Below, one piece after another: positions 17,256 through 24,587 of a stretch of DNA of 64,000 bases (position 1 is its first letter; every line of letters starts with the position of its first letter). The stretch is from assembly GCA_018380885.1 (NCBI GenBank), contig JAGZSY010000025.1:1-64000 (forward strand), written 5' to 3'. The DNA comes from Enterocloster asparagiformis (GTDB lineage Bacteria > Bacillota > Clostridia > Lachnospirales > Lachnospiraceae). The notes beneath the pieces are model-generated. The model worked only from the letters and a program-made list of their open reading frames with translations. It had not been told where the DNA came from and ran no database searches. Position numbers and translations under genes: made by a program.

Positions 17256-18461
17256 ATGTACTGCACAAGAAAACTGACTGACTCCATCACCTGGGTCGGC
17301 GGAAACGACCGCCGTCTGGCTCTCTTTGAGAACCTCTTCCCCATTCCCCGCGGTGTTTCCTACAACTCCTACCTGATCGTGGACGAGAAAACCGCCCTGA
17401 TCGACACCGCGGACGCCTCCATCACCAGACAATTTCTGGAAAATATTTTCCATACCCTGGACGGCCGCTCCCTGGACTATTTGATCGTCAACCACATGGA
17501 GCCGGACCACTGCGCCAACATCGAGGAACTGCTCCACCGCTTCCCCGATTTAAAAATCGTGGGCAATACCAAGACGATCTCCATGATCGGACAGTTCTAT
17601 GATCTGGACGCCCAGGGCCGGGCGGTTGTGGTCAAGGAGAACGACACCCTCTCCCTCGGAAGCCACACTCTCAGGTTCTACTTCGCGCCCATGGTGCACT
17701 GGCCGGAGGTGATGATGACCTACGAGGAGAGCGAGCAGCTGCTCTTTTCCGCGGACGCCTTCGGGACTTTCGGCGCGGTTAACGGCAACCTGTTCAACGA
17801 CGAGGTGAATTTTGAGCGCGACTGGCTGGCGGACGCCAGGCGGTACTACAGCAACATCGTGGGCAAATACGGAGCCCAGGTGCAGTCGGCCCTGAAAAAG
17901 CTGGCAAACGTACAGATTCGCATGATCTGCCCGCTGCACGGGCTGGTGTGGCGCAGCAACCTGGACCTGCTGCTGGACAAGTACAACCATTGGAGCAAGT
18001 ACGAGCCTGAGGAGCAGGCCGTGGCGCTGTTCTTCGGCTCCATGTACGGGGACACGGAAAACGCCGTCAATGTACTGGCCGCCGGCCTGGCGGAGGCGGG
18101 CGTGAAGGATATCGCCGTCTACGACGTGTCCAGCACCCATGTGTCCGTGATGATCTCCGAAATTTTCCGCTGCAGCCATCTGGTGCTGGCCGCCCCCACC
18201 TACAACGGCGGCGTCTACCCGGCCATGCAGAGCCTGCTCCACGACATGAAGGCCTTAAACGTGCAGAACCGCACCGTGGCTTTGATCGAAAACGGTTCCT
18301 GGGCCTCCACCTGCGCCAAGCAGATGCGCGCCTCCCTGGAGGAGTTAAAGCAGATGCAGATTCTGGAGCCCACGGTCACCATCAAATCCACGCTGAAGGA
18401 GGATTCCGCCGCAGCCCTGGATTCGCTGCGTGAGAGCATTTTAACCTCCATGGGGCGGTAG
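17256..18461 (+). CDS. Flavodiiron protein (A-type flavoprotein, FprA-like)
   Basis: A 401-residue flavodiiron protein of the type that reduces O2 or NO to protect anaerobes. The N-terminal metallo-beta-lactamase domain carries the diiron motif HMEPDHCANIEELL (around residues 81-94) and later ligands near SADAFGTFG and CPLHGLVW. The C-terminal flavodoxin domain starts near residue 255 (ALFFGSMYGDTENAVNVLA). It follows the Rrf2 gene by 116 bases and could share its transcript, consistent with an oxidative/Fe-S stress role. Confidence 0.94.
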   Translation: MYCTRKLTDSITWVGGNDRRLALFENLFPIPRGVSYNSYLIVDEKTALIDTADASITRQFLENIFHTLDGRSLDYLIVNHMEPDHCANIEELLHRFPDLKIVGNTKTISMIGQFYDLDAQGRAVVVKENDTLSLGSHTLRFYFAPMVHWPEVMMTYEESEQLLFSADAFGTFGAVNGNLFNDEVNFERDWLADARRYYSNIVGKYGAQVQSALKKLANVQIRMICPLHGLVWRSNLDLLLDKYNHWSKYEPEEQAVALFFGSMYGDTENAVNVLAAGLAEAGVKDIAVYDVSSTHVSVMISEIFRCSHLVLAAPTYNGGVYPAMQSLLHDMKALNVQNRTVALIENGSWASTCAKQMRASLEELKQMQILEPTVTIKSTLKEDSAAALDSLRESILTSMGR

Positions 18462-18490
18462 CAGGACCTGCGCCCCGCAAAATCAGACAA

Positions 18491-18542
18491 AAACAGCCCG
18501 AAGGCCGATTGATCCGCGCCTACGGGCTGTTTCTATATTGGT
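18491..18542. terminator. Bidirectional terminator
   Basis: AAACAGCCCG (18491-18500) pairs with CGGGCTGTTT (18533-18542). T runs occur in both orientations, so it can end the FprA transcript (+) and the fibre operon (-). Confidence 0.75.
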
Positions 18543-18692
18543 TGAAATGGGGTTTGCTACAGGTATTTTTTAATTTCCGCGCATTTCGAGGCGGCTTTGA
18601 GGCATTCAAAGCCGTTATTTTTATGCCGCCGCGATCTCCGGGCCAGGCCCCGGCCAGATGCCGCTGGAACTGCTGTTGTCGCTTGTATCCGG

Positions 18693-18960
18693 CTAACTGC
18701 CGCTGGAACTGCCGTCGTCGATTGTATCTGGCTGGCTATCGCCGGAACTGCTGTTGTCGCTTGTATCCGATCCGCCGCCTGAACTGCCATTGTCGCCGGT
18801 ATCCGATCCGCCGCCTGAACTTCCGTTGTCGCCGGTATCCGATGCGCTGCCTGAGCTGCCGTTACCGCCGGCATCCGATGTGCCGCCTGAGCTGCCGTTG
18901 TCGCCGGCATCCGATCCGCCGCCTGAGCTTCCGTTCCCGCCGGAATCCGTCTCCCCGCCG
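18693..18960 (-). repeat. 36-bp tandem repeats coding a Gly/Ser/Asp tail
   Basis: About seven degenerate 36-bp units, each encoding 12 residues of G, S, D, N and T, at the 3' end of the secreted-protein gene. Such arrays change copy number easily. Confidence 0.8.
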
Positions 18961-19919
18961 TTTAAGCCGCTGTTTTCACCGGTATCCGTCGCGCTGCCTC
19001 CTGTTGTATCCGACGTTCCGCCCTGGGAATCGCTGTTTTCGGTTGTGTCCGGCGCACCGTTGCCGGATTGATTGCCGCTCTTCTCTCCGTCCGGAGAACC
19101 CGGAGTGTTACTTCCATTTATTTCCTCTTCTGTGCCGTCACCTGAACCGCCGGCTCCGCCCAGGCTGTCGTTTTCCTCGTTTCCAGTGCTGCCTTCCTGT
19201 CCCAGGCTGCCGTTTTCCCCGTTGTCCGGGGAATTTCCCGTGGCTGGGGACTGATTGTCGTTCGTGACCGTATCTCCCAATGTTCCGCCGGAGGTCACGC
19301 CCTCCGTTCCATCTGCCTGGCCGCCTTCCGCCGAGCCCTCTCCCGCTGCCGCATCCTGGCCGCCCGCGCCGTTGCTGCCTCCCTGGACGCCTCCTGCCGC
19401 GCCGCCCGCAACCGTCTTGCCTGCCTCGGAGGGTGTGGCTTTTACCGGAACCATTTCCTGGGTATACTCGTAAATGGCCATAAACTGCAAATCCTCATAC
19501 ACGGAAATCTCCATGGGATCAACAATGGTTTCACCGTCCAGACTCCACCCGATAAACACACGGTATATATCCGCGTCCAGATCGTCGTCCAGCGCCAACA
19601 CGGAGGGCGATCCGTCCAGCGGTACAGAGTCCGTCAACTCCCGTTCCGGGCATTCCGGCACCTCTGTCACGCTCTGTCCCTCGTAGACAAGGCTGGTGGC
19701 CATCACCGTGCCGTCTCCGTCCACAAAGCTCACTTCATTTGCGGAAGCTACCTGCACAACGATCGTTCCTGTTATGGTGGTAGAATATTTAGAAAATGTA
19801 ACACCGGTCAGTCCCATACTGGCAATCCCCAGGTACAAGAGCCAAAAGTTGAGAGAATGCCGTCTTTTTCTGTCTGAATCCGCCTGTTTTTTGCCGCTGC
19901 CCGCTGAAAAAAACGCCAT
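18693..19919 (-). CDS. Secreted low-complexity protein with SipW-type signal
   Basis: A 408-residue predicted exported protein. Residues ~20-50 hold a hydrophobic signal with the SipW-substrate look (LLYLGIASMGLTGVTFSKY), similar to the FAKY boundary of the TasA-like subunit upstream. A short globular part follows to about residue 160. The rest is a Gly/Ser/Asp/Asn-rich tail ending in tandem 12-residue units of the kind GSDTGDNGSSGG. No LPXTG motif is seen. The ATG at 19919 is preferred over GTG 19940, which lies within the GGGGGAAGGAGG site. It is the last gene of the riboswitch-led operon. Likely role: surface or matrix component (inference). Confidence 0.75.
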   Translation of the reverse strand: MAFFSAGSGKKQADSDRKRRHSLNFWLLYLGIASMGLTGVTFSKYSTTITGTIVVQVASANEVSFVDGDGTVMATSLVYEGQSVTEVPECPERELTDSVPLDGSPSVLALDDDLDADIYRVFIGWSLDGETIVDPMEISVYEDLQFMAIYEYTQEMVPVKATPSEAGKTVAGGAAGGVQGGSNGAGGQDAAAGEGSAEGGQADGTEGVTSGGTLGDTVTNDNQSPATGNSPDNGENGSLGQEGSTGNEENDSLGGAGGSGDGTEEEINGSNTPGSPDGEKSGNQSGNGAPDTTENSDSQGGTSDTTGGSATDTGENSGLNGGETDSGGNGSSGGGSDAGDNGSSGGTSDAGGNGSSGSASDTGDNGSSGGGSDTGDNGSSGGGSDTSDNSSSGDSQPDTIDDGSSSGS

Positions 19920-19969
19920 CCTCCTTCCCCCTTTTTCCACCTGTTTTTACACAAATATATCCGGCGTCT

Positions 19970-20467
19970 TTACCCCGCCAGTTCCCGCTTCCGCAAATGA
20001 GGCGCTTCCACCAGAAGCATCAGCACCACGACCATGATCAGCATTCCCAGGGATGATTTGAGAAACAGGATCAGATTTCCCAGGCGAGGAATGACCAGGC
20101 GGACGCTTCCGTAAATGTGGTCGCGGCCGACGTCCACTCCGTCCGGGGCATTGTTGGCATCCCCCTTTGTCCGGTAGATCTCCCCGTCTTTATCCACAAC
20201 CCGGTGGGTGACAAATGTCCCCTGATCACCGTAGGTCACAATCTCTCCCGGCGTATAGTCCGCCTGCCTGCGGATGATCAGGCTGTCCCCCGGTGAAAAT
20301 GCCGGTTCCATGCTGCCTGAAAGCACCGTCACCATGGAATAGCCGAACAGCGAGGGAAGTTCCTCGTGGTAGACAAAACGTTTTACCAGCAGCACGCCGT
20401 TCATCAATATCACCGCAACGAGGATTGCGGTGATGATCCGTTGCAGCCAACATCCAATCTGTTTCAT
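19970..20467 (-). CDS. SipW-type signal peptidase I (second copy)
   Basis: A 165-residue ER/archaeal-type signal peptidase. It has an N-terminal membrane span, catalytic Ser52 in VLSGSMEPAF, the His88 motif FVTHRVVD that replaces the bacterial lysine, and Asp103 in TKGDANNAPDG. A C-terminal hydrophobic segment (NLILFLKSSLGMLIMVVVLM) follows. SipW processes TasA-family precursors in Bacillus. This second copy lies between the two low-complexity protein genes, 15 bases after one of them. Confidence 0.92.
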   Translation of the reverse strand: MKQIGCWLQRIITAILVAVILMNGVLLVKRFVYHEELPSLFGYSMVTVLSGSMEPAFSPGDSLIIRRQADYTPGEIVTYGDQGTFVTHRVVDKDGEIYRTKGDANNAPDGVDVGRDHIYGSVRLVIPRLGNLILFLKSSLGMLIMVVVLMLLVEAPHLRKRELAG

Positions 20468-20482
20468 TTTTGCCTCTCCTTA

Positions 20483-21997
20483 TCATGTAATTTGCTCGGC
20501 GTGGATCATCACGATGACCCGGTATTCTAAGTCCGCGGCGGAACCGATCTTTGTGTCCAATACGTCATTTCCGCCGGCAAACAGCCATTGCCATTCCAGT
20601 AGATATTCCTTCTCCTCCCCCGGCTCCAGGGTCACAGCCGCCGCGGAAAGCTCTTTCGCGGTGAGCCAGGTGTCCTGATCCCCGCATAAGTACCGATCGT
20701 CCGATTTCAGACGGTAGCGGAGGGGCAGGAGCAGCTGACCGTCCGGAGCGGTAATCTGTAGCTGATACTGAATCCCATAGGAATTTCTGTTGCTGACAAG
20801 AAATTCATAGCTCCCTTTGGAACCGGGCATCAGCTTCCGATCCTCCCCAGCCCCGGTCCGGTCCGCAAACAAGCTGATCTCCGTGTTCTGCTGCCACACA
20901 GGACCGTTCTTTTCCTGCACCTGCACGTCCGCCGGCTGATCCGGTTCCACGGGCTCCGTCGGTTCGGATGGTTCGGTGGGGTCCGTGGGCTTAGACGGCT
21001 CCGTGGGATCGGTAGGCTTCGACGGCTCCACGGGATCGGTAGGCTTAACCGGCTCCGTAGGGTCTGGGCCTGTGGACGGCGTGTCCGGGGTAGTCGGCCT
21101 GGCCGGTTCGTGGGAGGAACCTGAGTCGGAGCCTGAGTTGCCGGGCTGCGTCTGAATTTCCCCGGTCCCCTCCGTCGCGGATATAGTCTCCGACGGCTGT
21201 TCAGGGCTTTCCACAGAAGCTTCCGATCCGGCACTGGGAGCCGCCTCTGTCTCCGCGCTGCTATGGTTTTGTTCAGACGGCGAGATTGGCTGTGTCTGTC
21301 CGACCTCCTGATCCGTTCTGTTTTCCTGTGCAATCAATCCCTCGCCTGACTCCGGTATCTCCTCTGTTTGCCCAACGGGCCTTTCTTCCACCGGGTCCGC
21401 GGTATTTCCGGAGGAATCCCTGTATTGATCCGCCCCGGCCTCCCGCGTATACACATCTGGGCTGACCGTCATTCCGTGGCTTTCATCCAACTGCAGGCGG
21501 ATGTGCACGGAGATAACGTTTCCGGACACCGCCAACTGGTATGCCTGCGCATTGCCGGTGACCTGTCCCGTCCGGATTCCGCTCAGGCGGTCTATTTGGA
21601 TTTCCACCTGATTTTCCGGCTGACCGGTTTCATCCAGCATGGACAGCTTGTGTGTTCCGGTCTCCACATCCTCAAAATGAAAAACCCCTTCCGAATCCGT
21701 GGTGGTTCGCTTGGGGTCGCTGTGTAACTCTATTACCCGGTTTGCACAGGGCGTGCCGTCTGTGTAAAAGATCTGCCCGCTGAAGTCAATTCGGTTCGGA
21801 TTCACGGCCTCATTCTCCGGTGACAGTACAATGGTGTCCAACATCTGCCCCAACCGGTGGTCCGTAGCCCTGCCAATGTGGGTTCCCGCCAGAAAGGAGG
21901 TGATGGAGACAAACAGCAAAAGGATGGGAAGGAAAATCCACAGGGCCTTGCCGGTGGTCTGGCTGTCTTTATGCGGTTTTCGGCCAGTGTTCGGCAT
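20483..21997 (-). CDS. Membrane-anchored surface protein with Pro/Thr/Glu repeats
   Basis: A 504-residue protein of unknown function. A single N-terminal span (residues ~18-40) could be a signal anchor. Residues ~65-160 look like a carboxypeptidase-regulatory/SpaA-like beta-sandwich (SGQIFYTDGTPCANRVIELH, then DSEGVFHFEDVETGTHKL). A long disordered linker with repeats such as KPTDPTEPS covers ~220-380. A final ~120-residue domain (VSNRNSYGIQYQLQITA) resembles the immunoglobulin-like part of TasA-type proteins. The ATG at 21997 follows a GGGGG site, and the open frame extends upstream without support. It lies between the fibre subunit and the second SipW. Confidence 0.75.
   Translation of the reverse strand: MPNTGRKPHKDSQTTGKALWIFLPILLLFVSITSFLAGTHIGRATDHRLGQMLDTIVLSPENEAVNPNRIDFSGQIFYTDGTPCANRVIELHSDPKRTTTDSEGVFHFEDVETGTHKLSMLDETGQPENQVEIQIDRLSGIRTGQVTGNAQAYQLAVSGNVISVHIRLQLDESHGMTVSPDVYTREAGADQYRDSSGNTADPVEERPVGQTEEIPESGEGLIAQENRTDQEVGQTQPISPSEQNHSSAETEAAPSAGSEASVESPEQPSETISATEGTGEIQTQPGNSGSDSGSSHEPARPTTPDTPSTGPDPTEPVKPTDPVEPSKPTDPTEPSKPTDPTEPSEPTEPVEPDQPADVQVQEKNGPVWQQNTEISLFADRTGAGEDRKLMPGSKGSYEFLVSNRNSYGIQYQLQITAPDGQLLLPLRYRLKSDDRYLCGDQDTWLTAKELSAAAVTLEPGEEKEYLLEWQWLFAGGNDVLDTKIGSAADLEYRVIVMIHAEQIT
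20940..21070 (-). repeat. Pro/Thr/Glu-coding tandem repeat
   Basis: Imperfect units coding for PTDPTEPSK-type peptides within the surface protein. They form an extended cell-wall-spanning style linker. Confidence 0.75.
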
Positions 21998-22054
21998 GGG
22001 ACGGCCCCCTTTTTTTGGTATGTTGTTGTGCGTTGCTGTGGCAATTCTGTTCGG

Positions 22055-22123
22055 CCCTCGCCAGAGGACAGCGGAGGATTCGCTGTGCTCTGGCGGGGGC
22101 TGAACCGCGCAAGGCGGTTTAGC
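22055..22123 (-). other. Two strong intercistronic hairpins
   Basis: CGCCAGAG..CAGCG pairs with CGCTG..CTCTGGCG (22059-22095), and GCTgAACCGC pairs with GCGGTTtAGC (22099-22123). They directly follow the fibre-subunit stop and lack T-tracts. They are likely 3'-end stabilisers or processing barriers that raise fibre mRNA over downstream genes (inference). Confidence 0.6.
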
Positions 22124-22137
22124 CCGGTTGTTCACAA

Positions 22138-22717
22138 TTACTCTGTTGTCGAAGTTTCAACGTGCTGTAATGCTTTCATGTCGATCGTGTATGAAGCGGT
22201 TTTTCCAGCTAATTGGGTATCGGCGTCATTTATTTCATCATCATTGGCACCAGTGCTTTCCGGCAGTTCCCAGTATATACTAACGGTCTCTTCAGTTTTC
22301 GCTTCATTCTCACCATATCCCAAAGCAGCAGACACGCCGTTCTTATCGATCTCTTGCTTGTATAAATTATCTTTATAAAACTTCACCTGGGTCAGATCCC
22401 CTTCTTTATAAGACATAGAAATTGTATAGTCAAACCCAACCTCTGCTGAGCTTCCATCAACAATAATATCGATCTGTCCTTTATCTCCCGGAAGAAGTTT
22501 CCCCCCCCTTTCCGCTTCCTTCCAACTTAACCTCTGCATTATTAAAATCAGTATCCGCATCTTTTTTAAATGTCACTCCCCATTCTGCTACCGTCGCTGT
22601 AGCCGTTCCTTTCGCATTCGTCACATACTTTGCAAACGTCCCGCCCACCAAACTACTGGTAACCAGTGTCAACACAACCGCTGCCGCTCCAATTTTTGCA
22701 AAAATACTTTTCTTCAT
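22138..22717 (-). pseudogene. TasA/CalY-like fibre subunit gene with frameshift
   Basis: Two overlapping frames make one TasA/camelysin-like protein. The first (start 22717, 78 codons) encodes a SipW-type signal (KIGAAAVVLTLVTSSLVGG, then FAKYVT) and the start of the mature domain. The second continues from LLPGDKGQIDIIVDGSS to the end at 22138. Removing one G from the G8 tract at 22501-22508 joins them into a ~192-residue protein of normal family length. Both halves look well conserved, so decay is not advanced. It may be an OFF phase variant or a sequencing error. TasA proteins form extracellular amyloid-like fibres in biofilms; the adjacent SipW genes support that class. Confidence 0.85.
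22501..22508 (-). repeat. G8 homopolymer at the frameshift
   Basis: Eight C on the plus strand (eight G in the coding strand) sit exactly where the fibre-subunit reading frame breaks. Seven G would restore the frame. Confidence 0.9.
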
Positions 22718-22797
22718 GCCTTTTCCCTCTTTTCATTTTTTTAAATATTTTAATAGTTCCTTACTATTTCTTCATCCGGGCGCGGATTTTGTTCCGC

Positions 22798-23400
22798 TTA
22801 CCCTTTTTCCGCCCTCAGGCGTTCCAATTCCATCTCCAGCTCTTTTGTCCTGGAGACCTCCTTCCGGCTTTCCAGGTGCCTGCGGAGCACATCCCACAGC
22901 ACGAACAGTACCAGCGGGCACACCACAAACAGGATCATTCCCGTGGTCGTCTGCATGAACATGGCCAGATTCCCGGCTCCGGCTACTCTGCGCTGATAAA
23001 TGCCTTCCACGTCGGCCGGCTTCACGGAAGTCTGGTCCGGCGCATTGTTGGCGTCTCCCTGGGTGATATAGCGGGTCTCGCCGTTCTCCGACGTCACGTC
23101 CACAATCCTATGGGTCACCACCGCGCTGCCGCTCTTGTAGGCGATCACATCTCCCACCTTCAGGCTGTCGGGGTCCGTCTCCTTGACGAACACCATATCC
23201 CCGGTCATAATATTCGGTTCCATGGAACCGGACAGTACGATAAACGGTTTGTAGCCCAGGAAATCAGGCACTTCGTTGGGATTGGTGTAAGACTTCACAA
23301 TCAGCGTCACATTGATCAGCAGCAGCGGAACGAATACCACGCAGAGCACAATCCCCACAGCGCCCACGATCTTTTGCAGCAAACTGCTCTTCTCCTTCAT
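22798..23400 (-). CDS. sipW: SipW-type signal peptidase I (first copy)
   Basis: A 200-residue signal peptidase of the ER-like class. It has an N-terminal span (residues ~10-36), catalytic Ser59 in VLSGSMEPNI, His97 in VVTHRIVD and Asp116 in TQGDANNAPDQ, a C-terminal span (~150-170) and a charged tail (RTKELEMELERLRAEKG). It is the first coding gene after the c-di-GMP riboswitch and terminator. It precedes the TasA-like gene by 80 bases, so it is the probable fibre-processing peptidase. Confidence 0.94.
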   Translation of the reverse strand: MKEKSSLLQKIVGAVGIVLCVVFVPLLLINVTLIVKSYTNPNEVPDFLGYKPFIVLSGSMEPNIMTGDMVFVKETDPDSLKVGDVIAYKSGSAVVTHRIVDVTSENGETRYITQGDANNAPDQTSVKPADVEGIYQRRVAGAGNLAMFMQTTTGMILFVVCPLVLFVLWDVLRRHLESRKEVSRTKELEMELERLRAEKG

Positions 23401-23470
23401 CCCTCACTCATCTCCTTTCCTCAAACGATTCTCCCGCCCGGCCATCCCGAAAGCGAGGCTTTCTCAGCAC

Positions 23471-23505
23471 AAAAAAGGCAACCCCGAGTCCAGTCAGGAT
23501 TGCCT
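23471..23505 (-). terminator. Riboswitch-controlled terminator
   Basis: On the minus strand AGGCAATCC pairs with GGGGTTGCCT and is followed by six T. It lies between the aptamer and the first SipW gene. The GGCAA/TTGCC arms repeat the sequence of the aptamer P1 helix. Confidence 0.85.
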
Positions 23506-23579
23506 AAAATTAGCATAAACACACCTTGAGCGTGTAAATACGCGAACCAAATACAAACGTACCTAGCCCGGAACGTTCA

Positions 23580-23664
23580 TATAGGGGCAACTGGCTGTCA
23601 TATCATGTCTCATGATTTAGACCCTTTAGCTTTGCGTCGCTGACTTTCATCAGTTTTGCCAAAT
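23580..23664 (-). ncRNA. Cyclic di-GMP-I riboswitch (GEMM-I)
   Basis: The minus strand reads GGCAAAACTGATGAAAGTCA then GCGACGCAAAGCTAAAGGGT and continues to GTTGCC. These are the GEMM-I hallmarks: a P1 helix (GGCAA with TTGCC, 23584-23660), a P2 stem capped by a GAAA tetraloop, the conserved GACGCAAAGC junction, and a second stem (TCATG/CATGA) carrying the tetraloop receptor side. A possible -10 TATACT lies just upstream (23684-23689), without a convincing -35. Because the P1 strands match the downstream terminator arms, binding of c-di-GMP to P1 would free the terminator to form. An OFF switch is therefore the simpler prediction, though the switching direction is inference. Confidence 0.92.
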
Positions 23665-23762
23665 ATGTAGTTGATATGGTCTCAGTATAGCTCATACTGT
23701 GCAACCGTTGTGCAACTATTCCCGCGTATTTTTCTACAAATATAAATTTTTCTGCGCCTCCG

Positions 23763-24563
23763 TCACTCCCGCTCCAGCTCCGCTCCCATCAGCCTGGCAT
23801 TGGTCTCCTCCGCCCAGCTGTAGTCGAACATGTACTCGTCCTTATAGTGGTATTTCCCCTCCCCTCTGTTTTTCATATATTCAAAATAATCACACTCCAG
23901 CTCATCGCTTTTTAAGTAACACCGGCCCCTGTGGTTGCAGAATACGCCCTCGATCCCGTACTCCTCAAAGGTCCCGTGAATCCCGATCACCGCTTTCCTG
24001 TACAGCGCCTTCACCCGGCTGTCGTAGTCCTTTTCCGGCCAAAGCTTGTCCACCGCCTCCTCCATCGTCACCTCGCCGCCCAAGCGGTCCACACAGAGCG
24101 CCAGCAGCTCCTTGCTCTTTGAATTAGAAAATTTTACCAGTTTATCGTCTATAAACACGTCGAACCGCCCGAAGGTCCTGATAAAAATCCGCTTGTCCTG
24201 CCCCTTTGCCAAAAGCTTAGCCCGGTTCAGGGCATCCAGAATATCCTCCTGGCTGTAGGGCTTGAGCACATAGTAATCGGACTTCATTTTCAGGGCGTCC
24301 AGCACGTAATCGCTGTAGCCGCTGACAAAAATAATGATCATGTCCTGCTTGAGCTCCCGCAGCCTTCTGGCCAGCTCAATGCCGTTCATCTGCGGCATCT
24401 CAATATCCAGAAGCGCAAAGTCCACCGGATGACTGGACGCGTACTCCAGCGCTTCTAACGGATTGGTAAACGTTCCCACCAGATCGATTTCCCGCACCTG
24501 GGCGCACTCGATCTCAAATTGACGCATGGACAATTCCTCATCATCCACCACTATCGTCCGCAT
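23763..24563 (-). CDS. Response regulator with SARP-like DNA-binding domain
   Basis: A 266-residue two-component regulator. The receiver spans residues 1-115, with acidic Asp7/Asp8, phospho-acceptor Asp53 (LLDIEMPQMNG) and Lys101 (VLKPYS). Residues ~128-220 form an OmpR/SARP-type winged helix (IRTFGRFDVFIDDKLVKFSN). There is no LytTR domain, although the partner kinase is of the LytS-like class. It is 24 bases downstream of the kinase gene. The next element on the strand is the c-di-GMP riboswitch of the fibre operon, so it may regulate that operon (inference). Confidence 0.9.
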   Translation of the reverse strand: MRTIVVDDEELSMRQFEIECAQVREIDLVGTFTNPLEALEYASSHPVDFALLDIEMPQMNGIELARRLRELKQDMIIIFVSGYSDYVLDALKMKSDYYVLKPYSQEDILDALNRAKLLAKGQDKRIFIRTFGRFDVFIDDKLVKFSNSKSKELLALCVDRLGGEVTMEEAVDKLWPEKDYDSRVKALYRKAVIGIHGTFEEYGIEGVFCNHRGRCYLKSDELECDYFEYMKNRGEGKYHYKDEYMFDYSWAEETNARLMGAELERE

Positions 24564-24587
24564 ATTTCCTCCCCCTCTGCCTATATA

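Noticed and set aside
18754..19473. Plus-strand Pro/Leu-rich open frames
   Set aside because: Antisense shadows of the Gly/Ser/Asp repeat region; no ribosome site or family.
20483..22135. Using the upstream start of the surface protein at 22135
   Set aside because: The extra 46 codons cover the intercistronic hairpins and have no ribosome site; the ATG at 21997 does.
23471..23505. Reading the hairpin as a plus-strand terminator
   Set aside because: The T run and the aptamer are both on the minus strand, and no plus-strand gene ends here.
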